Of a stretch of DNA of 61,681 nt, positions 24,782 through 33,221 are shown piece by piece. The notes beneath the pieces were generated by a model. It was not told the origin of the DNA and did no database searches. It worked only from the letters and a program-made list of their open reading frames with translations. The first letter of the stretch is position 1. Each line of letters begins with the position of its first letter. Made by a program: the position numbers and the translations under genes. Source of the stretch: Virgibacillus_R byunsanensis (GTDB taxonomy: Bacteria; Bacillota; Bacilli; Bacillales; Amphibacillaceae); NCBI RefSeq assembly GCF_042675965.1, contig NZ_JBHTKJ010000003.1:1-61681 (forward strand), in the 5' to 3' direction.

Positions 24782-25786
24782 TTATTTTAAGTCATCTAAG
24801 CTATCAATGTCGGCATTTTCACGAGTAACTATTTGAATAACCTCAGGGTAAATATGACCAATGAACGCTGCATTTGGTACTTCTTCTCCTTCAAAGTCAC
24901 CTTCCCCATTCACCGCGTCCACAGATGGAACATGAACGGCCATACCAAGATCCATGTTACCATCACGAATACTAGCTAGGTTTTCAACGGAAGCCCCCGT
25001 TTCTATATTCGTTACGTTTACCCCATCAATATGGTTTTTCCAGATGTTCGCCATCTCCCCACCAAGTGGATAATACGTACCTCCTTGGCTACCTGTTCCT
25101 AAAATAAACTCTTCCTTACGACTACCTTCATCAGCCGTTAGTTCAGCAACCGGATTATCAACCGTTAAGCCCTGTTCCTCATAATAGCGCTTTGCACCAG
25201 GGTGAATCGGTAATCCTTTCGCACCTTGAAGTGCATTCTCCAACGTCATATGCATGGATTGAGCGTGTGTATTTTCATCAGCATATTCCACCATAATTCT
25301 AGCAAGCTCATAACCTAGTTCTTCATCTATCGTATCCGTATTTCCCATTAATACTGCATAGGCAGTAATGGTCTCTATATCGGAATCCAGAAAATCATAC
25401 ATATCCTGCGTAATGGTATAACGCTGATACCCCGAATTTTCCTCCATATAAGAAATTGCTTCATCAGAGAGCTCCAGCATCTTCACATCACCAGCAGAAG
25501 CTTGTAAACTTTCAATACTACCAGCTGGCAGACCTAGAATACCAATCGAAACATCAATATTCCCATCCTGTACACCATCAGCTGCATCTCCAAAGCCCTC
25601 CTGATATGCACTGTAATCATCTTCACCCAAACCATAAGCCTCCAAAATCTGTTTAGAAACCGAGTTCGTCTCACTAGCAGGAGGTCCAATTGCAATATTC
25701 TTTCCCCCACCACCACATGCAGCAAGAACTAGTACCATACTTAACATTAACGTAATAAGTCCGACTAATTTTGATCTGCTCATCAT
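24782..25786 (-). CDS. TAXI-family TRAP solute-binding lipoprotein, circularly permuted
   Basis: A 334-aa lipoprotein: signal peptide and lipobox LAAC (Cys24), then only GGGGK before the domain. Domain order is inverted. Residues 30-207 (NIAIGPPASETNSVSKQILE to LPIHPGAKRYYEEQGL) correspond to the C-terminal part of ordinary TAXI proteins. Residues 225-334 (EEFILGTGSQGGTYYPLGG to IDSLDDLK) correspond to their N-terminal part. A 17-residue linker (208-224) joins the old C- and N-termini, and the stop falls exactly where DLKGK-xxxG normally continues. All parts of the fold are present once, so this is a circular permutation rather than a truncation. ATG at 25786 follows AAAGGGG; the permease is downstream. 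Confidence 0.9.
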   Translation of the reverse strand: MMSRSKLVGLITLMLSMVLVLAACGGGGKNIAIGPPASETNSVSKQILEAYGLGEDDYSAYQEGFGDAADGVQDGNIDVSIGILGLPAGSIESLQASAGDVKMLELSDEAISYMEENSGYQRYTITQDMYDFLDSDIETITAYAVLMGNTDTIDEELGYELARIMVEYADENTHAQSMHMTLENALQGAKGLPIHPGAKRYYEEQGLTVDNPVAELTADEGSRKEEFILGTGSQGGTYYPLGGEMANIWKNHIDGVNVTNIETGASVENLASIRDGNMDLGMAVHVPSVDAVNGEGDFEGEEVPNAAFIGHIYPEVIQIVTRENADIDSLDDLK

Positions 25787-25820
25787 ATTACCCCTTTCTT
25801 TATCTTTTTTCGCTCCTTGT

Positions 25821-25834
25821 TGTTAGCGCTTTCA
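25821..25834. promoter_or_regulatory. CcpA cre box upstream of the TRAP operon
   Basis: TGAAAGCGCTAACA on the minus strand fits TGWNANCGNTNWCA at every position. It lies 35 bases upstream of the binding-protein ATG, suggesting carbon catabolite repression of the transporter. Confidence 0.75.
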
Positions 25835-25989
25835 TCTAAAAAGGAATTAACTTCATGTATGTATATAATGATATCTAGAGGTGATAAGGAGCTTAGTTTA
25901 ATTATATACTACATTTTTTAAAATTATCAACAGTTTGTTCTACTTTTCTGAATTGTGTTTATAATTAGGTTATATTAAATGTTAATATT

Positions 25990-26077
25990 TGAAAACTTGG
26001 CTTATCGCAAAACCTTGTGGTGAAAGCCTTAGTTGCACTTATGCAGTAGGAAAGTTTTATCCTTTCCTATCTGCTAA
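25990..26077 (+). repeat. Repeat family A, copy 5, overlapping the cheX 3' end
   Basis: Full-length copy with a damaged first hairpin (CTTATCGCAAAACC) but a well-paired distal hairpin in which TAGGAAAG opposes CTTTCCTA, replacing TAAGAAAG/CTTTCTTA of other copies. The last six codons and stop of the cheX reading frame lie inside it. Confidence 0.8.
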
Positions 26078-26530
26078 AATGAAGTAAATTTCCATTTCAC
26101 CAACTTTTTCCAATTCCACGGCGACATGGAGCGCTTTTTCATACGTCAATAACATCGTATTATCCTCTATGATAGTTGGAGAAGTAATAACTATATTACT
26201 ATCATTTTTGGCAACATTGATAGATAAACCACCTGCAACCATGTTTGTTAGTTCACCACTAAAAGATGATTACTGCTCTCCTTTTAATGTCATACCAAAC
26301 ATGGTTTCCCCAATGGAGGCAAACATAGTTGAATTTCCAGCCAATATCAATTTTCCCTTTATATCACCAGTAATACGAATAAGTACACCAAACGGAATAG
26401 CTAAATGGTTTTCCAATAGTTTTGGCTTAGAGACATTATGATTAATTGGTACTACCGTCTTTAAAGATGTAAATGTACCATTCAGTATATCTTTTATGTA
26501 CTTGCTTCTCTCTTGTAAGGTCACAGACAT
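26057..26530 (-). pseudogene. cheX: CheX-family chemotaxis phosphatase with in-frame nonsense codon
   Basis: A 158-codon CheX-like gene interrupted by TAA at 26270-26272. Upstream part: MSVTLQERSKYIKDILNGTF to FGMTLKGEQ. Downstream, in the same frame, SSFSGELTNMVAGGLSINV to EIYFILADRKG. The ExxN catalytic motif needed to dephosphorylate CheY-P (ELTN) is after the stop, so the truncated 86-aa product should be inactive. A single base change would restore the frame. The start ATG at 26530 has AAGGAG 10 bases upstream. It is the third gene after motA and motB. A sequencing error is the main alternative. Confidence 0.8.
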
Positions 26531-26555
26531 AAAAAACACTCTCCTTATAAATCCG

Positions 26556-27335
26556 TTACTCCCTATTCTCATCACTTGGTTTTATATCATAGTTAGGTAG
26601 TACCAGAACTTCTACTCGTCGATTTATTGCTCTATTTTCCTCGTTATTGTTAGGTACAACAGGATTATATTCTCCAAAACCTTTAGCACCAAAATCTCTA
26701 GGATCGAGATCGTCATTGTCAAGAATGAGACTCATAAAGTTAACTGCCCGCATAACACTTAATTCCCAGTTTGATGAAAATTCATCGTTACGTATCGGAA
26801 CATCATCCGTGTGACCACTTATCACAATTTCGTTTGCAGGATCTGTATAAAGAAAATTAGATATTTCTTTTGCAATCTGAATCCCTTCTTGTTTAACGAT
26901 TGCACTTCCCGAATCAAAGGAAATGTCATTCATAATCGTAATAAATAATCCCTCACCCGTTAATTTTGTTCCTAATACTTCGGACAAATTATTTTCTGAA
27001 ATATAATCATTTATTTGTGATTGGAGATCTTCTAATTTGATAAGTTCTTTTTCACCATCAGTTATTTCTTCGTCTTCTTCATTTTCCCCTTCCTCTAACT
27101 CCACAATAACATCATCAGGTGATTCAACAGGGTTCAAGCCTTCTTCTAAGATCCCGTCTCCACCTGAAAATTCATTATTAAATACCCTGGTAAGTTCTTT
27201 ATACTTTTGTGTGTCTATCTCACTCATTGCAAATAAAATAATGAATAATGCCACTAAAAGGGTTAGCATGTCTGAATAAGGCAATAACCAGGTTTCATCA
27301 ATATGAGAATCTTTACGCTGTTTCTTTTTTCTCAT
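26556..27335 (-). CDS. motB: Flagellar stator protein MotB
   Basis: A 259-aa inner-membrane stator subunit. The short basic N-terminus RKKKQRKDSHIDETW is followed by one TM helix carrying the proton/sodium-binding Asp in PYSDMLTLLVALFIILFAMS (about residues 20-39), an acidic linker (about 70-95) and a C-terminal OmpA peptidoglycan-binding domain (VISGHTDDVPIRN to NRAINRRVEVLVL). ATG at 27335 is preceded by GGAGGAAG; the TTG at 27350 is part of that site. The gene overlaps motA by 23 bases. Ion specificity (H+ or Na+) cannot be settled from sequence. Intact. Confidence 0.92.
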   Translation of the reverse strand: MRKKKQRKDSHIDETWLLPYSDMLTLLVALFIILFAMSEIDTQKYKELTRVFNNEFSGGDGILEEGLNPVESPDDVIVELEEGENEEDEEITDGEKELIKLEDLQSQINDYISENNLSEVLGTKLTGEGLFITIMNDISFDSGSAIVKQEGIQIAKEISNFLYTDPANEIVISGHTDDVPIRNDEFSSNWELSVMRAVNFMSLILDNDDLDPRDFGAKGFGEYNPVVPNNNEENRAINRRVEVLVLPNYDIKPSDENRE

Positions 27336-28113
27336 CAACTTCCTCCTCAACCATCATTTCCAACTCTTTTGAAGGTAAATAAGAACCTAATTTATCCTTA
27401 ATGACTTGTGGAGAATCACCATTCGTTATCGAAAGAAGTCCTTCTAACATAATCTGTTTCAATAATACCTCTTGTTTCGATTTCTCTTTTAATTTATTTG
27501 CAAATGGATGCCATAAAACATAACCAGTAAAAATCCCAAATAAAGTCGCAATAAAAGCAGCAGATATAGCACTTCCTAACTTATCTAAATCACTCATATT
27601 ACCAAGTGCGGCAATTAATCCAATAACTGCCCCTAAAACACCTAACGTGGGAGCATATGTACCAGCCTGCGTAAAAATAGAAATGCCTTTATAGTGCCTT
27701 TCTTCCATTGCATCAATTTTTTCTAGCATTACGTCTTGAATAAAATCTGACGATTGTCCATCTACGACCAACTGAACCCCTGAAGTTAAATACGTATCCG
27801 TTACATCATCCATTTCACTTTCAAGCGCCAATATCCCCTCTCTCCTAGTTATGTCCGCCCATTTTGTAAACATTGTAATAATATCCTTAATATTATTGCT
27901 TTTATCTTCCTTAAAAATTATCTTGAACAGTGCAGGTACATTTTTAAGTGTGCTCATAGGAAAAGCAATACAAACAGATGCAGCAGTTCCTAAAAAAATA
28001 ATTAGAATAGCTGCAGGATTTAGTAAAGCCCCAAACCCGACACCTTTCAATACCATACCTAAACCAATTGCAATAAACCCTACTAAGACCCCAATTATCG
28101 ATGTTTTATCCAT
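27313..28113 (-). CDS. motA: Flagellar stator protein MotA
   Basis: A 266-aa stator subunit with four TM helices. The cytoplasmic loop between helices 2 and 3 contains the charged ADITRREGILALESEMDD (about residues 87-104), where rotor-contacting residues lie, and GTYAPTLGVLGAVIGLIAAL (about 151-170) is the conserved helix 3. It couples ion flow to rotation with MotB, with which it overlaps. A family A repeat begins 19 bases upstream of the ATG, so the native promoter is separated from the gene by this element. Intact. Confidence 0.92.
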   Translation of the reverse strand: MDKTSIIGVLVGFIAIGLGMVLKGVGFGALLNPAAILIIFLGTAASVCIAFPMSTLKNVPALFKIIFKEDKSNNIKDIITMFTKWADITRREGILALESEMDDVTDTYLTSGVQLVVDGQSSDFIQDVMLEKIDAMEERHYKGISIFTQAGTYAPTLGVLGAVIGLIAALGNMSDLDKLGSAISAAFIATLFGIFTGYVLWHPFANKLKEKSKQEVLLKQIMLEGLLSITNGDSPQVIKDKLGSYLPSKELEMMVEEEVDEKKETA

Positions 28114-28131
28114 CTATTAGCCCCCTTTTAC

Positions 28132-28224
28132 TAGAAAATTTGCCTTATCACCAAGCCTTAATGGTGAAAGCCTTAGTTGCACTTATGTAGATAAGAAAGT
28201 TTTATACTTTCCTAATCTACTAAA
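28132..28224 (+). repeat. Repeat family A, copy 6
   Basis: Full-length copy, antisense to motA and starting 19 bases upstream of its ATG. TCACC opposes GGTGA in the inner helix where copy 2 has TCGC/GCGA. The distal hairpin is GTAGATAAGAAAGT..ACTTTCCTAATCTAC. Confidence 0.85.
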
Positions 28225-28438
28225 AAAGACAATTCCCTTTTTGGAACTGCCATTAAAAGACACATACAAAAATCTTAAACTGGTAACTAGGCGATCATAG
28301 TTATATAACCTTAGACCCTAAGCTTTGCGTCCTATTCTTTCAAATAGTTTGCCTTTTTCTTTCCTATTTAGTTAAGTTTCATTCCTTTATATCGACAAGA
28401 AAGGGCAAAAAGTTTAACAAGTGAGTACAAATTCCTCA

Positions 28439-28527
28439 TTAGAAAACTTGGCATTCGCCAAGCCTTTATAGCGAATGGCCTAGTTGCACTTATGCAGATA
28501 AGGAAGTTTTATACTTTCTTACCTGCC
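28439..28527 (+). repeat. Repeat family A, copy 7
   Basis: Identical to copy 2 (5669-5757) over about 89 bases with unrelated flanks. It is followed directly by family B copy 6. Confidence 0.9.
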
Positions 28528-28528
28528 A

Positions 28529-28635
28529 ACAAAAGTGCAAATGCCTTGAAGACACGACAAGCATATGCAGATCGCGTAGTGTGAGTCGAACTGCTATGTC
28601 CTGAGTGTCTGGGTGCTTGCACTGGACGTCGCCGT
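28529..28635 (+). repeat. Repeat family B, copy 6
   Basis: Runs from AAAAGTGCAAATGCCTTGAA to GGGTGCTTGCACTGGACG. GTGCAA at one end pairs with TTGCAC at the other, where other copies have GCGC-type ends, so end pairing is kept by compensating changes. The remainder of 28225-28438 holds nothing I recognise. Confidence 0.75.
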
Positions 28636-28660
28636 TTCTGTAGATACTTTCTTTACTACC

Positions 28661-28695
28661 AAAAAAAGTACTGACACATTCATGTCAGCACTTTT
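28661..28695 (-). terminator. Terminator after ltaS
   Basis: AAGTACTGACA and TGTCAGCACTT pair (one G-U) around CATTCA, followed on the minus strand by TTTTTTT. Confidence 0.9.
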
Positions 28696-28701
28696 AAGAT
28701 A

Positions 28702-30639
28702 TTAGTTATTTTCGTTTTTCTCTTTACCGTAGAAATATTGCTTAGGATCAACAGGCTCCCATTCTTCATTAGGTGTATAGAAACGTAGAAGGTCTCCAAG
28801 TAACACTTGGTCTGAAAGTTCAAGCTCATGCATCACTTGTTCTTTCTGTTTCTTCATCTCTTCTGTTGGTTCTTCTATTTCTTCATCTGTTTCACTATCA
28901 TAAAACGTATCGTTAACGTAACTGTAATCCTCTGTCATAAACTCACCACTACGGAAAGGGACGAAACCTTTATGGTCTTCAGAAAACATATCTGTACCGA
29001 ACTGGATATAATCCTGTGCATCAATACCCATTAAATGCAGCATCGTTGGCATGACATCGATTAAGCTAGAATACTCATGATTAGTACCTTGACCTTCCAT
29101 ACCAGGAACACGAATTATAAATGGAACACGCTGTAAATCAGCGTTTTTCTTAGGCGTAATCTCCTCGCCAATAATCTCACTCATGGCCCGGTTATGGTTA
29201 TCCGAAATACCATAATGGTCCCCATATATCATAATGATCGAGTCCTCATATAAGCCTGATTCCTTTAAGTCCTTAAAGAATTGCTCCAGAGACTCATCCA
29301 AATAACGGGCCGTTTGGAAATAACGGTCTACAGAACCATCACCCGTTCCGGCAGGTTCTATTGTCGCATCCTCTTCATCAATCAAATAAGGATGGTGATG
29401 TGTCAAAGTCATCATATGCGCGTAAAATGGTTCTTCCATATCTTCTAGAATTGGCATGGATTCTTCAAAAAACGGCTTATCTTTCAAGCCATAATTGATA
29501 ACATTTCCATAGCTCATATCATAATAACTAGAGTCATAGAACTCATCAATACCCATATATTTATAAACCTCATCCCGATTCCAGAACGATTTATCATCAC
29601 CATGGAATACAGCACTAGTATGACCCTGCTGCTGGTTCAAAATAGCAGGTAACGCCTGAAAAGTATTATCTCCATTCGTTACAAATGCAGCCCCTTGAGG
29701 CAAGCCATACAGAGACGTATCTGTTGTCAACTCGGCATCAGCCGTTTTCCCTTGTTCTGTCTGATGGAAAAAGTTATCAAAATACGTAAAGTCCTTACTT
29801 TTATCATTCACAAGCGAATTAATAAACGGAGTTACTTCCTCTCCATGTAATTCATAATCAATTAAGAAAGACTGGAATGATTCCAGGTGGATCTTAATCA
29901 CATTTTTTCCTTTTCCTTTACCAAAATATTCTTCATTTGGCTCGGCAAATTTATTTTTCGTATAGTTCTCAACTACTGTAATATCATCACTATCTGCTAA
30001 TACACGTTGTGTCGACGACTGGGCACTTTGAATCGCGTCATAAATAATAAAGTTATAAGTTCCCAGATATTTCACCACATAATTACGGTCAAAAGTACGC
30101 TCTAACAACTGTGGACGATCCGCTTCAGCAAGCCCAAGATTAATCGTAAATGCAATAACACCTGTACATAAAATAACTAACGGTTTACGCAATTGCATTC
30201 TTTCCATAGACCAATTGGATCGCAGCTTAATAAATAAGACAAGCAATAACAGTATATCAAGCGTATACAACAGATCATGAACTTTTGTTAAATCTGCAAT
30301 ACTACCACCAACACTACCAAAATTACTAGTTTGCATCAGTGTCGGAATCGTAATAAAGTCACTGTTAAATCGGTAAAAAACAACATTAGCATACATCAAA
30401 AAAGTTAAAATCGAATCTATTATAATAATCCATATTCCCGCTCTCTTCCCCTTAGCAAATAATGCCAGTCCAAGGAAAATCAAACCCGAACTAATAGGAT
30501 TAACGAACAATAGAAACTCCTGCATCCCATTATTAACACCTAAGCTAAATTCAGCTTTATATATCACATACGTTTTTATCCAAAAAAGAACGAAAGCCAC
30601 CGCGAAGAATCCCATCTTCGTTGATAAAAATTTCTTCAC
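28702..30639 (-). CDS. ltaS: Lipoteichoic acid synthase (LtaS family)
   Basis: A 645-aa membrane phosphotransferase that polymerises glycerol phosphate from phosphatidylglycerol. Five TM helices occupy about residues 8-175. The extracellular sulfatase-fold domain has the catalytic Thr in QTEQGKTADAELTTDTS (about 295), metal-binding Glu and Asp in KIHLESFQSF (about 250) and IYGDHYGISDNHNRAM (about 468-483), and an acidic C-terminal tail. Length and layout match LtaS/YflE/YfnI paralogues; which paralogue cannot be decided. It stands alone, with its own terminator. Confidence 0.92.
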   Translation of the reverse strand: MKKFLSTKMGFFAVAFVLFWIKTYVIYKAEFSLGVNNGMQEFLLFVNPISSGLIFLGLALFAKGKRAGIWIIIIDSILTFLMYANVVFYRFNSDFITIPTLMQTSNFGSVGGSIADLTKVHDLLYTLDILLLLVLFIKLRSNWSMERMQLRKPLVILCTGVIAFTINLGLAEADRPQLLERTFDRNYVVKYLGTYNFIIYDAIQSAQSSTQRVLADSDDITVVENYTKNKFAEPNEEYFGKGKGKNVIKIHLESFQSFLIDYELHGEEVTPFINSLVNDKSKDFTYFDNFFHQTEQGKTADAELTTDTSLYGLPQGAAFVTNGDNTFQALPAILNQQQGHTSAVFHGDDKSFWNRDEVYKYMGIDEFYDSSYYDMSYGNVINYGLKDKPFFEESMPILEDMEEPFYAHMMTLTHHHPYLIDEEDATIEPAGTGDGSVDRYFQTARYLDESLEQFFKDLKESGLYEDSIIMIYGDHYGISDNHNRAMSEIIGEEITPKKNADLQRVPFIIRVPGMEGQGTNHEYSSLIDVMPTMLHLMGIDAQDYIQFGTDMFSEDHKGFVPFRSGEFMTEDYSYVNDTFYDSETDEEIEEPTEEMKKQKEQVMHELELSDQVLLGDLLRFYTPNEEWEPVDPKQYFYGKEKNENN

Positions 30640-30802
30640 TTTTCTTCACCTCATGTTTTTATCTTAGATGCGCAAGCTTTCATTATAGTTAGTTTTGGGT
30701 GGGATGTCAAAGGGTGCTATTTTATTTTTTAAAAGTTTGACTCTGAATGGCATGTTTGGAGATTGTAAAGTATACGTTAAAAACTAATACTAAAATAAAA
30801 TA

Positions 30803-30830
30803 AAGAAACCGACACAATAGCCGGTTTCTT
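30803..30830 (-). terminator. Terminator of the legionaminic acid operon
   Basis: AAGAAACCG and CGGTTTCTT pair around a 10-base loop, 24 bases beyond the legF stop, followed on the minus strand by TATTTTATTTTAG. Confidence 0.75.
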
Positions 30831-30853
30831 CTATACGACAAAACGATTAATTA

Positions 30854-31546
30854 TTACAACATTTCCTCTCTAATCATAATCTCACAAATCTTAAAATCCA
30901 ACTCACTATCAATATCTAAAGATCTTTCACTCGGCATTACATAAGCAATAATCTCTTTTTGTAAAAAAGAATTTTCTTCTTTAAGAGTATCCGTTTTTGT
31001 CACATATACTGCTCCATTTAATACAAATGATTTTGGTGCATCTTGTCTACGGGCTGGGATCCCATTAATATCCATTAAAGGTATCATGATTTCCTTACTA
31101 TCAAGTTTATACGTCCAAAAAGGATTCTTACTAGACTCTGTGACAGAAACTACAGCAATACCACTATTTAGTTCACATTTTTTAATTGCTTGGTCAATAT
31201 CATGAACATTTCTTAAAGGCGAGGTTGGTTGTAATAGCACAACATAATCATAATTCGGTAAATTATCTATAGCATGAAGAACCGGATCTAATCCTGGTGT
31301 TTCATCTAATGCCATCTCTTGTGGTCTTTTAAATGGTACCTCACAGCCATAATGTTCTGCTACACTAATAATCTCTTGATCTTCAGATGAAAGAACAAGG
31401 CGATCGATATATTTTGATTTCTTCGCTTCCTCAATTGTCCAAGCAATTAAAGGCTTACCAGCTAAATCTTTTATATTCTTGCGTGGCACCCCTTTTGAAC
31501 CACCTCTTGCAGGAATAATCGCTAATACGGATTTGTCCTGAATCAT
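30854..31546 (-). CDS. legF: CMP-legionaminic acid synthetase LegF (NeuA-like)
   Basis: A 230-aa cytidylyltransferase. The CTP-binding loop is IIPARGGSKGVPRKNIKDLA (residues 10-29), with LLQPTSPLR (about 103) and a C-terminal RSLDIDSELDF block, as in NeuA/LegF/PseF enzymes. It activates the nonulosonic acid made by LegI to the CMP-sugar used by the flagellin glycosyltransferase. Its start overlaps the ptmE stop by one base, and it is last in the seven-gene operon. The legionaminic rather than sialic or pseudaminic assignment rests on its neighbours. Confidence 0.85.
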   Translation of the reverse strand: MIQDKSVLAIIPARGGSKGVPRKNIKDLAGKPLIAWTIEEAKKSKYIDRLVLSSEDQEIISVAEHYGCEVPFKRPQEMALDETPGLDPVLHAIDNLPNYDYVVLLQPTSPLRNVHDIDQAIKKCELNSGIAVVSVTESSKNPFWTYKLDSKEIMIPLMDINGIPARRQDAPKSFVLNGAVYVTKTDTLKEENSFLQKEIIAYVMPSERSLDIDSELDFKICEIMIREEML

Positions 31547-32592
31547 TAAAACACCTCACTAAAATCACCATTGGCTCTTTGATAATCATCAATTTCACCT
31601 ATATCCATCCAGTACTCTCGTAGTGGAAATGCTGATATTGATTGTTTTATGTCTATCATTTTTTTGAATAGATCAGGCATATCATAAAATGTATCATCTG
31701 GAACATATTGTAATACTTCTGGATTCAAAACATAAATTCCAGCATTAACAAAGCTCTGGTGGACTGGCTTTTCTTTAATAGACAATAGAGTATGACTTTC
31801 TGTCTCAATTACACCATATGGGATTTGATATTCATATTCCCTGACACACATTGTTGCCTTAGACCCATGCTCGTAGTGAAATTCAAGAAGTTGTTCATAA
31901 TTTATTTTTGTCAATAGGTCACCATTCATCACAAAAATAGGACGGTCAGGTTGCTCATTTAATAAGGAAAGCGCGCCTGCTGTCCCAAGTCTTTTTTCTT
32001 CATCAATATAAGAAATATTTACTCCCAGATAACTGCCATCTTGAAAATAATCTTTTATTATCTCTTTTTTAAAATTTACCGATAAAATAAAATTTGTAAA
32101 ACCATAGCTTTTAAAGCTTTCAATTATTGTTTGTAGAATAGGTTTATCACCCACCGTTAGCATAGGCTTAGGAATATCATTCGTTAGTGGACGGAGCCTT
32201 GTTCCTAGTCCTCCCACCATAAGAACTACAAGGTTTTCCTTTTGTGATACTTGATTAACTTCATTAGAAAATATAATTCGGCAAACCTTTTTATACCTGT
32301 TGACTATTGGTAATTGTTTTAGTTTTTTTTGTTCTAGTATATTTTTATAATAAAATTGACTTTTGCCTTCGTATTCATATATTGGTTCAACATTCATTAC
32401 TTCTTGTATAGGAGATTCAACTGGTAATCCCTTTAATATTCCACGACGAATATCACCATCAGTTACAGTACCTAGTAATCTCTCATCATCATCAACTACT
32501 ACTGCAAACTGTAAGCTAGTTTGATCAATAATTTTCATTGTCTGAATTATTGATGTTGATGGATGCACATGTATTTTTTTCCACTTTTTCAC
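31546..32592 (-). CDS. ptmE: CBS-domain nucleotidyltransferase PtmE-like
   Basis: A 348-aa protein with a CBS-domain pair (about residues 8-115) followed by a sugar-nucleotidyltransferase domain whose signature is LMVGGLGTRLRPLTNDIPKP (about 124-143), with VMNGDLLTKINY (about 220) further on. This layout is that of Campylobacter PtmE, which makes GDP-glucosamine for legionaminic acid synthesis. That suggests a GDP-linked rather than UDP-linked pathway here. CBS domains may bind a nucleotide and tune activity. It overlaps neighbours on both sides by one base. Confidence 0.8.
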   Translation of the reverse strand: MKKWKKIHVHPSTSIIQTMKIIDQTSLQFAVVVDDDERLLGTVTDGDIRRGILKGLPVESPIQEVMNVEPIYEYEGKSQFYYKNILEQKKLKQLPIVNRYKKVCRIIFSNEVNQVSQKENLVVLMVGGLGTRLRPLTNDIPKPMLTVGDKPILQTIIESFKSYGFTNFILSVNFKKEIIKDYFQDGSYLGVNISYIDEEKRLGTAGALSLLNEQPDRPIFVMNGDLLTKINYEQLLEFHYEHGSKATMCVREYEYQIPYGVIETESHTLLSIKEKPVHQSFVNAGIYVLNPEVLQYVPDDTFYDMPDLFKKMIDIKQSISAFPLREYWMDIGEIDDYQRANGDFSEVF

Positions 32593-33221
32593 TATTCCAC
32601 TTCCTTTGCGGGTATACCATATGCTTTACTACCGGTTTTTATATTTTTTAACACGAGAGAGGAAGCACCAATTAGGACATTACTTCCTATTTCAACATTT
32701 TGAATAATGGTTGTTCCAACTCCTAAATGTGTTGATTCACCAACTATCACCCTTCCAGAAAGTGTTGTTCTTGGAGCAATGTGACTATGCTTTCCAATTA
32801 TACAATCATGATCAATACAAACTGAAGTATTTATAATACTATTATCGGCAATTTGGGTGAAAGGTTGAATAACAGTACCTGCCATTATTTGAACACCTTC
32901 ACCTAGTTTAGTATTTTTAGCAATAATTGTTTTAGGATGAATCACATTCGTGAATGAATAAAAGTTAGATTTAAAGTAATCATATATTTTTTTTCTATGT
33001 TCGGTATTTGATGTAGAACCAATGGCATTTACTAGTACTACTTCTTCTGGACTATATTCCAATATTGCATCGTCTTTACCAATGTAAGTAAGTCCATAAT
33101 CATTTTCTTCTTCAGTTGGAGCTGTATAACCAATTATCTTTTTATTTTGAACCAAAAGAATATCAACTAATACTTTTGCATGCCCCCCATTTCCAATAAC
33201 AATAATAGGTTTCTTACTCAT
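32592..33221 (-). CDS. legH: Sugar N-acetyltransferase LegH-like (NeuD/PglD family)
   Basis: A 209-aa acyltransferase. The N-terminal Rossmann-like half begins IIVIGNGGHAKVLVDILL (residues 5-22), and the C-terminal left-handed beta-helix of hexapeptide repeats runs from about residue 95 to 200, with the catalytic His in SVCIDHDCIIGKHSHI. In the legionaminic pathway LegH acetylates the 4-amino sugar made by LegC. NeuD-type O-acetyltransferases look similar and are the alternative. It overlaps legI by four bases and ptmE by one. Confidence 0.8.
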   Translation of the reverse strand: MSKKPIIVIGNGGHAKVLVDILLVQNKKIIGYTAPTEEENDYGLTYIGKDDAILEYSPEEVVLVNAIGSTSNTEHRKKIYDYFKSNFYSFTNVIHPKTIIAKNTKLGEGVQIMAGTVIQPFTQIADNSIINTSVCIDHDCIIGKHSHIAPRTTLSGRVIVGESTHLGVGTTIIQNVEIGSNVLIGASSLVLKNIKTGSKAYGIPAKEVE

